Part shown: piece after piece, positions 41,091 to 63,475 of the stretch
Numbering within the stretch: position 1 is the first letter of the stretch
How the letters are laid out: the number at the start of each line of letters is the position of its first letter
DNA from: Sycon ciliatum
Taxonomy: Eukaryota; Porifera; Calcarea; Leucosolenida; Sycettidae
Length of the DNA stretch: 64,000 nt
Reading direction: 5' to 3'
Assembly: GCF_964019385.1 (NCBI RefSeq)
Contig: NC_088646.1
Location: forward strand, 8,803,071-8,867,070
Notes under the pieces: model-generated
The model's database searches: none
The model's input: only the letters and a program-made list of their open reading frames with translations
What the model was told of the DNA's origin: nothing
Position numbers and translations under genes: made by a program

Positions 41091-42983
41091 TCAGTATTCC
41101 TCTTGTTCCTCTTCCTCGAATGGTGGCTGCTCATCCGTCATAAGGTCTTCTCCTCCTTCCACAGGTGGTGCAAAGCCATCCTGAACACAAACACACACAC
41201 ATGCACGCATCAAGAACAGCAGAAGTCATGATACAGCCCCCGCAGACCAGCGAAGACGGGTGGCGAGTAGAGCGCAACCTGGCAAGGGCCAAACACAGCC
41301 AGTGCAACTACTAGTACTCAGTACTCACCTCTGTTGCATACAAAATAGCCAAAATCTGCTTGGCTGAGTCGAGGTCCTCGCTGCCAGGTTCTTGGCAGAT
41401 AATCTCGATATCGCGCAACTTGCTAAAGTAGAAATCACGCTCTTTCTCGAGGCTGTCAACGGTCAGCTGTGTGGTCGCAAGCTGTGGCAAAGCAGATGGA
41501 GGCAAGTAAGCTAGTGGTATGCACATTGGTAAAACAACGGTCTGCACTTCAGCACAAAAGCAGTGGTCGGAATCCATGCAGGATAAATGGGCAGGACAAA
41601 CTGATTGGGAAGAGTGGTTCCACACTTTTGGCTGTCGTGAAAGTCTATCCCCAAGACAACAAAAACAGACAGATAGGTCAGAGCAGATCAATGAACCATG
41701 CACACCATGGCCATCCTACAGAAAAGTCTGCACTGTGTCGTCCTCATCAACACACAATGGCGACACCACAGAAACCCCCCGGCAGCCTACCTGTTGTTTG
41801 AGCTCTTCGATCTGGGCAGCGTGTGCTGCACTTGCAGCAGAGCTATTTGCCGTGCTCGCAGCCGTGCTGGTGGTAGGCGCTGCGGCAGGCCGGGACTTGT
41901 TGGCTGCAAAGAACAAGGTACAGTGTAACAGACAAGTAATTACACAAGTTTTCTTCTTGGTGCAAATAGCACTTGTCGAGTAGACGCAATATCCAACGCC
42001 GGCAACGCTCACACCTGACATTGGCCAGGTCTGCAACCTGCGTCAAATACTTGCAGCAGGGCAATGCTCAGAAGTAGCCAGGCCATACAGGAAACACACC
42101 TGCTGGTTTGGATGCAGCCGCGGTCGGCCGACTAACAGCTGGCTGTTTTACGCGTCCAGCAGCAGGGGCTGCTGCAGGCGCAGCGCCACCTTGACCTCCA
42201 CGAGCTGCAGGAGCGTCATACTCATGGCCATCGTAGTTGGCGTCAAAGAGTTTCCTAAACCACTGCAGGTATTCAAAGTTATCCTGGAAGCGACCCTTGA
42301 TAAGCCTGTCCACTGGTGTGATCTGTAGTGTAGCATCAGACAAAACAACAAGAATGCTGCTGAATTGCTTACTACAGTACTAGAATGTAATAGGGAGGTT
42401 CCGGAGTACGATTTTTCGTGCCAAAATCCGTGGAGGCGCTACGGATTTTTTATACGTCGTTTTCGAGCAGTGAAAAGTTCTGGGGTATGGAATTTACGTG
42501 TTTGCCGTCATTGCATAGGTTACGATCGCAAACACGTCACATTCCCACGCTATGCCTATATATTTTTGAAAAATTGCACCGAAATCAAAACTTCCCGCGG
42601 AAAATCGATGTTTCTCGTACCAAATTTGTACGCGAAAAATCTTTCTGCACCCGATGACGCAAAATCTCCATACGAAACATGATTCGTATGAAAGCCAGTC
42701 CACACGGATTCTCCGCGCCGAAAAATCATATGGAGCGCGCCTGGAAAAAATCCGTAGCGGCCATACGGATTTTGGCACGGAAAATCGTACCCTGGAACCT
42801 CTCTAATGACTCTGCATGCAACCAACTAAGACCTCATCAAGAACGCCACACAAGTCCGCAACGCCACCTAACCTTGTCTACGCCAGTCTTCTTGAACGAC
42901 GTCTGCAGGATCTTGAAGTTAGCAACATACTCATGCTCCATTTTGGCATTGAACTTGACCTTTTTCAATGACAAACATGCTGT

Positions 42984-43024
<41 letters not shown>

Positions 43025-43581
43025 ACAGAGCAAGACAGACGGCATTCTTTCATAGATCCACTTTCTTCAAACAGCCAAGACAAGACAATGACAGAATCCA
43101 TTAGTGCTTTCCTAATTTTCAGAGAACAGCCATGCAGCCTACTACGGCAAGATTCAGAGAAAAGCCACGTGCAGTCTACAGCTAGAGCAGGCTAACATTG
43201 CACCAGTAGTACTCTCTAGTCTCTAGGCTGTTCACGGTACACTTGCGGAACACAAAACGCATTGAAAGGTTAGACAAACTGCTGTTCGTCCTGCATTCGA
43301 TTTAGTCCCAAAAATTCTGCGTACGAAAACGGCAACAATATTTTTGGTATGTCTGCTTATACAGGACAATGCTGGCACACTACATGCAGGTCCATGATCA
43401 GATGAAGCACTTCATTATGATGTCCTTGCAATCAATGAGGGCAGGTGATGTGGTGCACCCACACACGACCACTCATCCAGCAACAACTAGCATGTATGTT
43501 GTAATGGAGTGGCAAAAATCAAGATAGAAATTCAATAAGCCAGGTTGGCAGTACCTGCACGTAGCAGTGCAATTTGCCAAA

Positions 43582-43663
<82 letters not shown>

Positions 43664-43833
43664 GCGCACACACACACACATACGCGTGCGCACACACACA
43701 CATACGCGCGCACACACACACACAGTCACATGCACACACATGCACATACACACAGTCACATGCACACACACACACACACATGCACACACACACACACAGT
43801 CACTTGCACACATACACACACATACAGTCACAT

Positions 43834-43876
<43 letters not shown>

Positions 43877-44055
43877 GCATAACACACACACACACACATA
43901 TACGCGCACACACACACACATGCACACACACACACATACGCGCGCGCACACACATACACGCGCGCGCACACACACACAGTCACATGCACACACATGTACA
44001 CACACACACAGTCACACACAGTCACTTGCACACGTACACACACATACAGTCACAT

Positions 44056-44097
<42 letters not shown>

Positions 44098-44237
44098 ACA
44101 CACACACACTGCATAACACACTTTACAAAAGTACTGTAGAGCAACAATGGCACAAACCTGGAAACATCATGTCCATAAACTGACAGTAAGCCGCACCTAA
44201 ACACACCAATATACCAACACACCAACACACACACACA

Positions 44238-44301
<64 letters not shown>

Positions 44302-44803
44302 GAATCACATTTTCGCACAAGCACATACAATTTCTTCACAGAACACTCATAGCAGGCACTCATACCGTATACCAATATTCTCTATTACAAGCGCTGTGCT
44401 CATATACTTTCAAGACCCCTCTAACCCGTGCTAAAAAATGGGACCGTATCTATATTTTGTTCAACCAAGAACTCCATATAGAGCAAGAAGAAATACGTGC
44501 TAGATATCATGCACACAACACTGAACTCCACTGACTGTGCTAATAATGCTTTGAAAATCCGAAATGCGCTCGCAGTGTGCTTATGCTAGTAATGGAGAAT
44601 ATACGGTACTGAGTCGCCAATAATCTAACACATTCCAATAGTGGCTAATTGAGCACATTGGGGGTGTATCAGACGGAATTTTAAAGGGAAATACGGGCCG
44701 TGTGTCCTAAGGTAGAAGAATGGAAGAATGCAGTCTACATCACTGTACGGTGAGTGATTCAGCCAATTTTAACCAATGGCGGAATAGCACTTTAGGGGAG
44801 GGG

Positions 44804-44851
<48 letters not shown>

Positions 44852-47800
44852 GTGTGCGTGCGTGTATGTATGTGTGAATCGTTTGCCGTACATGCCTGTG
44901 CCGGTGCATATATAGATGCCCTTGCTCATGGCTTGCTGTGCTGTGTACTATAATAGTCTTGTTTGCCATTGCGGGGGCCGTAAGAAATTGATATTTTTGG
45001 CTCACGTGAACGCGAAATGAACTTTCGTGAGAAGTTTTGTGAGACAAGGCCAACGGGTTCACCGCGTACGTGCACTTGAGCGAGTGCAAACTACGAAAAT
45101 GTGCGGAACACAAAGCTCATGCAAAAATTCGCACACAGTTTCGCAACGCCCCTCGCAAAACTTCGTTCGAATTTTCGTTTTCCAGAACCTCTATAATATT
45201 GAAAAGAATGGATGTCTCGAGACCCCCACTTTGGCTAACAGAGTGTCTGGTTATGCATCTCAATTACAGCTGTATTGTCATCGGACACAGCAACCCATAT
45301 GAGAGCACAGTCTAATACTAGTCTGTCGCTCCAGGAACTTGCGATTCCGCGGCCGCGTTGTTTTCCGCGACTTGAACAAAAGTCCGTGATATCCGCGATA
45401 TTTGAAAAATCATCCTTGTTATTGTAGAAAACTGTCCCAGACACTTCAAAAGCACCACGATATTTCGAAAAGCAACCGCGATATTCGAGTCTTTCTTCGA
45501 TGTTGTTTAGTTCTTCAAGCTCGTCAGTAGTTTACTTGTGAGATCGACACCAGAAAGGAGAAGTTTCTGGGCAAATCAGCGGCTGACAAGTCACAAAATA
45601 AGGCTCGCGTCGAGTGTTGTCCGAGGATGGAGGAAAGCTGTCTTGCAAGCTCCTGTCAGGCAGTTGAACACAGTCAGCGCAGCACACGTTCTGTTTGGTC
45701 ATGCATGATTTATGCTGTACGACTCGTACATCGTACCGCACTACAGTACTAGTGTAGACCCTTGTACTGAAGTACAAGTAGTGACGTAGGCTGTCTCGTG
45801 ATATCGCTGCCGTGGCGGGAACCTAGCCCCACACGTGACACCCTTTTCCTTTGGTCTTCCCACGCTTCTTGCTGAAGGCAGGAGAGAGAGTTTGGTTTTA
45901 CTCGTCATGGCGAGAGTAATTTCCTGGGTTCCGATTCTTTGTGTCTTTGTGTGTTGAGATACTCTGTAGCCTTTCAGAGAGGGTTACAACTGGTGGCAGC
46001 GGTGTCTTTTCCCCACCGCCGGTTTCAGTTTGTTTGACGTGCCGTTCCGCTCGCCGGCCTGATTTGCAATTTATTTCAACTGTTCCCACGGTCCCGTTTT
46101 GATTTTTTCTTTGCTACCATGGCTCAACGCCAACTGAGAAGTGCTGCTGCTCAAGCTGCGGCTCCACAGCCTCAAGCCCAGCCCGCCCCACAGCCAGCTG
46201 TTGCTGTGGCCGTAGCCGCTCCTCCTGCTCCCCAGCCAGCAGCTCCGGGTGTGCAGGTCCAACCAGCTCCTCAGGCTGCACAACCTGTTCCTGCACCGGG
46301 TGCCCAGCAACCAGCTCCGCCGGTTGCGCCAGTCCGTGCCTGGGCCACGCCGGACAAGTTCAAAGGGGCGCGTGACAGTGACTGGCCATCATGGCTCCTC
46401 CAATTCGAGACTGTGTCCCAAGTGAACAATTGGACGCCCCAACACCAGGTCGCATACCTTGGTCTGTATCTGTCTGGAGCTGCTCTCTCCTACTACCACA
46501 GTCTGGATGCCAATGTGCGCCAGGGCCCCCTTCCGCAGTTGCTGCAGCTCATGGAGCAGCGGTTCAATGCGCCCCAGCAAGCCGACATGTATCGGGCTGA
46601 GCTGCAGGGTCGTCGCCAACGCCCTGGGGAGCCGTTAAGCGATTACTGCGAAGCCATCCGCCGGTTGGCTCCGTACTCGTACCCAACCCTCCAACATGCC
46701 TATGAACTTGCTCGTGAGTGCGGTGCCAAGGCTCAGAAACGCCAGAAGACAGCCTATGATGTTCGTAGTCGTGCCAACCCGTTCAAGCCGGACGATCTGG
46801 TTCTCCTCCACAACCCGGCTGTGAAAGTTGGTCAGTGCAGCAAGTTCCACCGGCCGTGGAAAGGCCCGTACCGTGTTGCCCGTCTCCTGGATGACGTGGT
46901 CTTGGAAATTCAGGGGTGCTCCGACCAGAAGTCACACATAGTCCATGTCGATCGCCTGAAGCCGTTCCACGGCCCTCAACCTCAACCGACCGTTCCTGTT
47001 CCGGCACCCAACCCTGCTCCGGTGCCAACTGTCAACGCTGGTCCCTGTCCCCAGTACACACCAGGCGTCCAGTTCACAGCTGGTGATGTTCGCCTACCCC
47101 CGCCACAGTCGCACCGTGTGTGGTACTCAACTGACCGTCTGATCACGTAGACGGGAGGACAGGTACTCTGACTCGATGACTGCACTTGTCATTCCTACCT
47201 GCTGTTCTGCTTTGCGAATCTTTCCTTTTGCATGCCTTGATTTTCTACTCATGTTTTTGCACGTAACATGTGCCGATCGCCGTAGCCCACCCCAGTATTA
47301 CGCAGCGATAGTTTCTGAGGCGGCAGCGCCCGCCCCACTTCAATACTTACCTTTTTTTTAATCTCTCCATGTTTTCGGACCGTGTTCCGTGTTTGAATGA
47401 GATTACATGTATACCCCATTGCCGCATGCAACTTTTCTCATCGTTTTCTTTACATACCCTAACTCACTTTTCGAGGCATTGCTGTTTATAAGTATACTTT
47501 TTTTTCCACCTCCGGCCATGAGGTCATGGCCTTTCAAAGGAGGGGGAGGTGTAGACCCTTGTACAAGTAGTGACGTAGGCTGTCTCGTGATATCGCTGCC
47601 GTGGCGGGAACCTAGCCCCACACGTGACACCCTTTTCCTTTGGTCTTCCCGCGCTTCTTGCTGAAGGCAGGAGAGAGAGTTTGGTTTTACTCGTCATGGC
47701 GAGAGTAATTTCCTGGGTTCCGATTCTTTGTGTCTTTGTGTGTTGAGATACTCTGTAGCCTTTCAGAGAGGGTTACACAAGTACCAAAATCGGCCTTTCC

Positions 47801-48526
47801 GCAATTTTACCACAATAATCCCGCAATATTTGGCAAAATCTGCAATATTCCCCGCAATTTGTGGCATTTTACCTCGCAACTTTTTCCGCGATATTTCCGA
47901 AATGTCTCCGCAAGTTTCTGGAGGGACAGAGTCTAGTGCCCATCCTCCTAGTGGTAGCTGCAGTAATCCACTAACAGACACTGAGCAGCGGCTGAACTCA
48001 TGCCATGTGTCCTCCACACCCACGACAACACAATGCTGTCCTGACGTATGAATGTACACTACGTCATGCACATATTTTACCATATTTTCCATACCCGAAT
48101 GAGCAGCCCTCGCCCTTGCTTGGGCTACCCAGACTGGTGATACAACAGCATATTTGCATGGATATTCGTAAGTCAGAATGCCTTCGCAGATGTTTTGAAG
48201 CTAGTGATACAATGTAAGAGCATGGAAACCCGACGATAATTTGAAGTTTTACTGCGCTACGACTAGACTGTATAAATATTTCCATTTCCAGCTGTGATGT
48301 GAAGAAATAGTGGAATTAAAATTGTCAAAATTGGAAAACATTTTGACAAAGTGTGCTCAAGTGCACAATACAGTGACAAACAACTGTTCAACCGTAACTT
48401 ACCGGAACACATCTGCTCGACTTTGGTGTACTGCAATCCCAGAGTCGTGTTGATCCATTCTATCATGTCATGTCTGCTGACGTTACCCGTAGAAACGGCC
48501 GTGTGGAGGACATTCACCGCAGCCAT
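41091..48526 (-). CDS. MAPRE: Microtubule plus-end tracking protein EB1 family (MAPRE), 7 exons
   Basis: Binds growing microtubule ends and recruits CAP-Gly and SxIP partners. Exons in order on the minus strand: 48403-48526, 44158-44196, 42873-42979, 42100-42322, 41791-41903, 41329-41481, 41091-41180. Phases agree throughout, giving 282 residues (human EB1 268, EB3 281). The CH domain fills about residues 12-115: [78 protein letters not shown]. An Ala/Pro-rich linker follows, then the EB-homology coiled coil ([31 protein letters not shown]) and an acidic tail ending EEEEQEEY, the EEY motif bound by CAP-Gly domains. Start at 48526 chosen because relatives begin MAVNV; an upstream in-frame Met exists at 48574. 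Intron 1 (4.2 kb) contains the retroelement at 45753-47777. Confidence 0.96.
42393..42803. mobile_element. MITE of the GAGAGGTTC family (copy 3), in a MAPRE intron
   Basis: Left GGGAGGTTCCGGAGTACGAT, right inverted GAGAGGTTCCAGGGTACGAT, both continuing TTT(T/C)CGTGCCAAAATCCGT. TIRs about 65 bp; TA duplication. Confidence 0.8.
42981..43022. repeat. (GA)n microsatellite
   Basis: About 20 GA units, immediately upstream of MAPRE exon 3; UC-rich in the transcript, so it may serve as the polypyrimidine tract. Confidence 0.95.
43587..44110. repeat. Long interrupted (CA)n tract
   Basis: About 520 bp of CA repeat with CACATACGCGC and CAGTCACATGCACA sub-repeats. It lies within MAPRE intron 2, UG-rich in the transcript. 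All long frames here are artefacts. Confidence 0.97.
44222..44300. repeat. (CA)n microsatellite upstream of MAPRE exon 2
   Basis: Nearly pure CA, ending about 26 nt before the acceptor (44197 side) of the 39-nt exon 44158-44196. Confidence 0.95.
44806..44872. repeat. (TG)n microsatellite in MAPRE intron 1
   Basis: TG repeat with late GTGCGTG interruptions. Confidence 0.95.
45003..45190. mobile_element. Partial copy of the GAGAGGTTC MITE family
   Basis: The right end TCGAATTTTCGTTTTCCAGAACCTC matches copy 1 in its interior and terminus, and the core TACGTGCACTTG...CAAACTACGAAAATGTGC is the inverted core of 10450-10726. The left terminus is missing or diverged. Confidence 0.6.
45753..47777 (+). 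mobile_element. Short Ty3/gypsy-like LTR retroelement with a Gag-integrase fusion
   Basis: LTRs 45753-45988 (236 bp) and 47550-47777 (228 bp) start TGTAGACCCTTGTAC and end GAGGGTTACA. They differ by an 8-base insertion (TGAAGTAC) in the left copy and one base (CCCACGC/CCCGCGC). Directly after the left LTR comes ACTGGTGGCAGCGGTG, a primer-binding-site form common in gypsy elements; the purine tract AAAGGAGGGGGAGG precedes the right LTR. No clean target duplication seen. Only 2.0 kb, with one ORF. Confidence 0.9.
46119..47150 (+). CDS. Chimeric retroelement protein: Gag capsid region fused to integrase C-terminal tail
   Basis: One 343-residue frame, no stops. Residues 1-80 are a Gln/Pro/Ala-rich leader. 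About 85-190 resemble a Ty3/gypsy Gag capsid: [67 protein letters not shown]. From about 195 the sequence switches to the integrase end: [24 protein letters not shown], a GPY/F motif [11 protein letters not shown], and [15 protein letters not shown]. Protease, reverse transcriptase, RNase H and the integrase catalytic core are missing, so the join is an in-frame internal deletion. The intact frame suggests either recent origin or selection. Would need enzymes in trans. Confidence 0.92.
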   Translation: MAQRQLRSAAAQAAAPQPQAQPAPQPAVAVAVAAPPAPQPAAPGVQVQPAPQAAQPVPAPGAQQPAPPVAPVRAWATPDKFKGARDSDWPSWLLQFETVSQVNNWTPQHQVAYLGLYLSGAALSYYHSLDANVRQGPLPQLLQLMEQRFNAPQQADMYRAELQGRRQRPGEPLSDYCEAIRRLAPYSYPTLQHAYELARECGAKAQKRQKTAYDVRSRANPFKPDDLVLLHNPAVKVGQCSKFHRPWKGPYRVARLLDDVVLEIQGCSDQKSHIVHVDRLKPFHGPQPQPTVPVPAPNPAPVPTVNAGPCPQYTPGVQFTAGDVRLPPPQSHRVWYSTDRLIT

Positions 48527-49238
48527 TTCACTCTCAAGCAGGCTAATAGGCGCTTCGAAACTTGTCGAGATCAACTAATAAAAGGTTACTACAGAGCTTG
48601 GTTTGTGCTAGTTTCACGAAGGCGGTCAAGTATGATTATAACTATGTTTGTCGATGCCTATAAATATTCCACCCCTTCCACTACTTGGATGATACTGGCA
48701 AAAGTGCTGAACAAGAGACAAAAAGGGGAATCAAGTCAAAAGAAGTCTTTGTTTTTGAAAAACTCTCCCAGCGATCCGAAAGTCATTATCAAGCTGGTAT
48801 GTTCAAGCTGCGCTGATGTCCGAGCGCAGTTGTTTCGAGTTGCGCGCGTCACCCACGTTGCTATGCCACCAACCCTTCAAACAGGTGTCAAACGCGTGTC
48901 AAAGCTCAGTGCAGGCGCGCTAACTACAAAACTAGATCCGCGCCGGCGGAGAAGCAGGCTAGGCTACACATTTCTCGACGCCGTGGCTTGACGGTCGCCG
49001 CGAGGGCCGCGACGCCCGATCGAGTCGTCTGAATGAGTCACGTGCACAAGGTCACGCGCTGCACGAGTTCTGGCCTTTTTACTTGCGCAATCTTGAGTTG
49101 CGGTGCATGGCAAAAGCCTGTTATGCAACACCTCCATGCTCCACATTTTATTATTGAAGTCAAATGCTAATGGTTTGTAGACTACAATTGCCTTTTTGAA
49201 GCTTGCTGAAGTCTAGCCTTCTCTAAACTGCAGACACA
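48527..49238. promoter_or_regulatory. Shared 5' region between MAPRE and cyclophilin A
   Basis: 712 bp separate the two divergent start codons. A CpG-rich stretch lies at about 48785-49070 and includes TGAGTCACGTGCAC near 49034 (AP-1-like TGAGTCA overlapping E-box CACGTG). Promoter function is inferred from geometry. Confidence 0.5.
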
Positions 49239-49748
49239 ATGGCTGCCCGAACGAAATGTTTCTTCGATATGACCGCTGGTGGAAAAAGCGTTGGTCGCAT
49301 TGTGATGGAATTGAGGAATGACGTTGTGCCAAAAACTGCAGACAATTTCCGTGCCCTGTGTACTGGTGAGCCAGGATTCGGCTACAAAGGTAGTCCCTTT
49401 CATCGCATCATTCCAGGATTCATGTGCCAGGGTGGAGACTTCACCAACCGCAACGGCACTGGTGGCAAGTCCATCTATGGAACGAAGTTTGCCGACGAGA
49501 ACTTCACTCTGAAACACACGAGTGAGGGTATGTTGAGTATGGCCAATGCTGGGCCCAACACGAATGGCTCACAGTTTTTCATCACAACGGAGAAGACCCC
49601 ATGGTTGGATGGAAAGCATGTTGTCTTTGGCACAGTTGTTGAGGGAATGGACGTGGTCAGATCCATTGAGAAGCTGGGTTCTCGCAGTGGTGACCCATCA
49701 ACCACAGTACTCGTCGATACTTGTGGTGTCTTGGAAACTGAGCTTTAA
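49239..49748 (+). CDS. PPIA: Cyclophilin A-type peptidyl-prolyl cis-trans isomerase, intronless
   Basis: 169 residues, full single-domain length. Catalyses cis-trans isomerisation at Xaa-Pro bonds in the cytosol; the family is the cyclosporin A receptor. Active-site residues are all present: [16 protein letters not shown] (Arg, Phe, Met, Gln), [11 protein letters not shown] (Phe), and [10 protein letters not shown] (Trp, His). Starts [16 protein letters not shown] with TAG-containing sequence upstream. No introns, unlike the neighbours, so it may be an old retrocopy or an ancestral intronless gene; no poly-A tail or target duplication was seen. Head-to-head with MAPRE. Confidence 0.96.
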   Translation: MAARTKCFFDMTAGGKSVGRIVMELRNDVVPKTADNFRALCTGEPGFGYKGSPFHRIIPGFMCQGGDFTNRNGTGGKSIYGTKFADENFTLKHTSEGMLSMANAGPNTNGSQFFITTEKTPWLDGKHVVFGTVVEGMDVVRSIEKLGSRSGDPSTTVLVDTCGVLETEL

Positions 49749-50430
49749 ACGGCACGGTGATAGAATACGTGCTGTAGCATGCCTGATTTGGCTGGCAAGG
49801 TTGTGTGTATACATTGTACTAGTGTCAAAACTGTGCCGATAGGGCTGCAGCAGCATGCTGTCAATATCTGCCACGTGCTACAATCACTGGTCACTGCCAG
49901 CTGTTTATCAAACGAACTGCGTGGGCCGGACATTCTGTCCAGTGCGGGGGAGCTCCCGCCGCCTTTTGTGGAGCAGCAGCGGATTGAGATCGGCCTGCAA
50001 CTTTGTTGCGTTTTGCTATTGTGTTGCTTTGGTAGCGGCACACAGGTTTCAGACATAGCTTACTGGCTTGACTAAACTTCGAGCAGCGGCCTTTACTTTC
50101 TCATTCCGTTCAGTACTTTTCGCAGTACTACAGCTGGTGTTGAACCATAACCCAACCTAAGCAGGCATAATTTCAAGTGTTGGAGTTTAATCTTTTTGGT
50201 TTCTTTTTCATTTGTGTGTTGACATGTTAACCGAACTTGAGCATTTCCAGTTTTTGTCCTCTAGCATGGTATTCATCCTGTTTGGTTTTCTTGCTTGTGC
50301 GTGGTGATGGCTATCGACCCAGCAAATGGTCACCAGCGACTGACTGCCTATATCGCTGGAAACTCGCTCCTCGTGCTGCTCATTCATGGTCACTGTTGGT
50401 GATTATGTCTGGGTCTTGCGACATGTACAA

Positions 50431-50865
50431 TGTACTGTCCCCCGTGAATTCCGCGATTCCGCGGATTGCAGAATTTCCGCAGAATCCAGTAGTGTCCGCA
50501 GATTTCAGAAAATCCCGCGGAATATTGCAGAAAAGAGAGAAAACTGCTTTTTCTGGAGGCTTTCGATGGATGTTCACAGCCAAACCAACGTGCTTGTGAC
50601 TTTCAAAAAGAACTTGCAGCATATTTTGGAGCTTTCAATTTTTTTGACCAGGATTTCGCATAATTTTGGTTTAGAATTTATAGGGATAACGGACTTCGGT
50701 GGGGTTGCGGAAATTCGATCTGTTTTTACGCTCTTTTCCTCGCAGAATTGCCACAGAACATAAAAGGATTTGCAGAATTAGCGCAGAATTCACTGTTTTC
50801 AGCCGCAGAATTCTGCACGGAATTTCTGATATTCTGCCGCGGAATTCACGGGGGACAGACTGTAC
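50431..50865. mobile_element. MITE with CTGTCCCCCGTGAATTCCGC ends
   Basis: Left arm at about 50435 and inverted right arm ending about 50863, both followed by TA-containing flanks. The interior carries many CGCAGAAT/ATTCTGC motifs. Related to the ends at 45319/47936. Confidence 0.65.
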
Positions 50866-51143
50866 ACTGTACAGCGGAGTCACATCCCAGATGACTGGCT
50901 AGGACATTTTGCACTTCAAGGCGTTGAGTGCAGTTGCATTTTCCAAAGAGTAGTTCTGTGGTGTGTTTGGGGGGGGGGGGGGGGGGGGGAGGTCTTATAT
51001 TCCTCTTGTATTCATAATTGTGCTGCGCTGTCAGCTCATCAGCCAAAGCCATCACAGTCATTATAAAGGTCGTCAGAGCGCCGAAGAAAAGAGAAAGCAA
51101 AAGGCACGCCAGCGAATTCTATCCCGAGTGCTGGTAGCAGCTA

Positions 51144-51389
51144 CAGTAGAGTCGCGCGCCCAAGAACGTTGTTTCCAAGGCCCGGGGTTAGCCTGGGACG
51201 TTCTTATTTTTTCTGCAATCTGGCTGCGTTCTTATAGCACGTTCTTAGAAACAATCCGTACTGGATCATATGTATTCCACAAGCTGCCAGAAAACCAACA
51301 CCGCCGTTCTTAGCTTTAGGCTGTGGTGTTCTTAGAATTTCAGGCTGGACGTTCTTGGGCTCCGCGTTCTTCAGCGCGCGACTCTACTG
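51144..51389. mobile_element. mariner-like MITE
   Basis: Ends CAGTAGAGTCGCGCG and CGCGCGACTCTACTG (one spacing difference inside), flanked by TA (51142-51143, 51390-51391). The interior repeats ACGTTCTTA/AAGAACG motifs. Confidence 0.75.
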
Positions 51390-52733
51390 TAGCAATGAAC
51401 GCGAGTTCCTGGCAAGTTCCGCACTTTTCGCCGCATTTTTTGTTGTTTTCTGCCGCAATTTCTTGGGCAAGTTTTCGAGGATTTTTTCCGCAAATTCCCG
51501 CAGGGACAGACTATCAATATAGATGGCTGCAGTCAGGCCTTTCCCTGACCCCGCACGACCCATACCGTCAATTGTTCACCGTACGGTCACTTCATTGAAA
51601 AACAACGCAGCTGACAAATTTCGCCTTTCTCGGATCTCATCGCGCATGGTGTGTGTATTGTAGCAGTCTTAGCTCATGATTGTATGTTGTACACTGTCGT
51701 ACATGTCAGAGATTCCAGACTGCAGAGAATCCCGGACTTCCATGCGGGGGTGGGGGGGTCCTTGAGAACAGCCCGGGCTATTGGTAGTGCGAAACAGACA
51801 TGAGCGCCAGAGACGGCCGTAAAAGCAAGCATATAGGGTACGACTCCCTGACGAGCACAGTCTCCATAATACACAGTTGTACATGGTCCGGCCAACTTTA
51901 CCTTATATAATTATAATACGGTGAGAAGAAATGGCCACCCGGGCCAAACTCTCAGGAGTGTAATTTTTCAAGTGGCCATATCAGGTTCTGTAAAACAAAT
52001 AATAGGGTTGGGAACATGATGAGCGAAATGTTCATGGTAATCAAGGATACTACCGTTTACCCGGCCACTGAGAAAGATATTATTAGATATGCCGACCGCA
52101 TGTTTTAGCATGCTGTTCTAAGTTACAACATGAAACTTCACTATCACTGTACAGATGCATAAGCACGCTTCGAAATGCACACATTTACACCGGCACAAAA
52201 ACTAGCTCCTTGTTTATTGACCATGACTTGACCAGCGTAGCTAGCTGCTATGTTGCCAGCCAAAATTATGCAAAATATAGGCTTCGGCGGTGTTTAGTGC
52301 CAACATGAGAAAAGCAACACATGCTCTTTTTTTGGTGCTGTAGGTACCCATGCCATGGAGAATGGACTCCGATGCATGGTTGGTGCTATAGGCATACATG
52401 GGAAACGGACTCACATCAGTCGTACAATCAACTTGAATCAAGGAGACCTCAAGAAAGTCGGATGTGCAGGAATTTGATTGTCGTTTGAGCTCTTCAGTGA
52501 CCGACCAAGCCTCTCAGAGTGGATCAGGCATACTTTTAATAATCAAACGTGTACGGCAGTCAGAGAAGTACTACAACATAGTGATGATCAAATCCTGATT
52601 GGAGTAAGGCAACATAAACTCTATTATCAAGGCAGAGGGTCGACAACCACTACGCCATGAACAGTATCCGTGGCAACCGTAACCTGGAAACAAAAGCCCA
52701 GCTACAGCTGATCATCGACCAGTTGAATACACT

Positions 52734-63475
<10,742 letters not shown>

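Larger units (their letters stand above)
45319..47936. mobile_element. Inverted-repeat element interrupted by the Gag-integrase retroelement
   Basis: CTAGTCTGTCGCTCCAGGAA at 45319 and, inverted, CTAGACTCTGTCCCTCCAGA ending 47936, both followed by ACTTGCG. Interiors share CCGCGATATT motifs. The LTR element 45753-47777 splits it. Relatives: 50431-50865 and possibly 51400-51523. Confidence 0.55.
49749..52733. other. Convergent 3' flanks of PPIA and the RhoGEF; MITE-rich
   Basis: No gene recognised. Contains the elements at 50431-50865 and 51144-51389, a poly-G run (50970-50989) and repeated AATTCCGCG/CCGCAGAATT motifs that belong to MITE interiors. Confidence 0.5.

Noticed and set aside
43545..44375. 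Long Cys/Val- or His/Thr-rich frames on both strands
   Set aside because: Pure consequence of CA/TG repeats; no protein-like composition.
48470..48991. 173-codon plus-strand frame over the MAPRE start
   Set aside because: Overlaps MAPRE exon 1 antisense; no recognisable domain; likely shadow.
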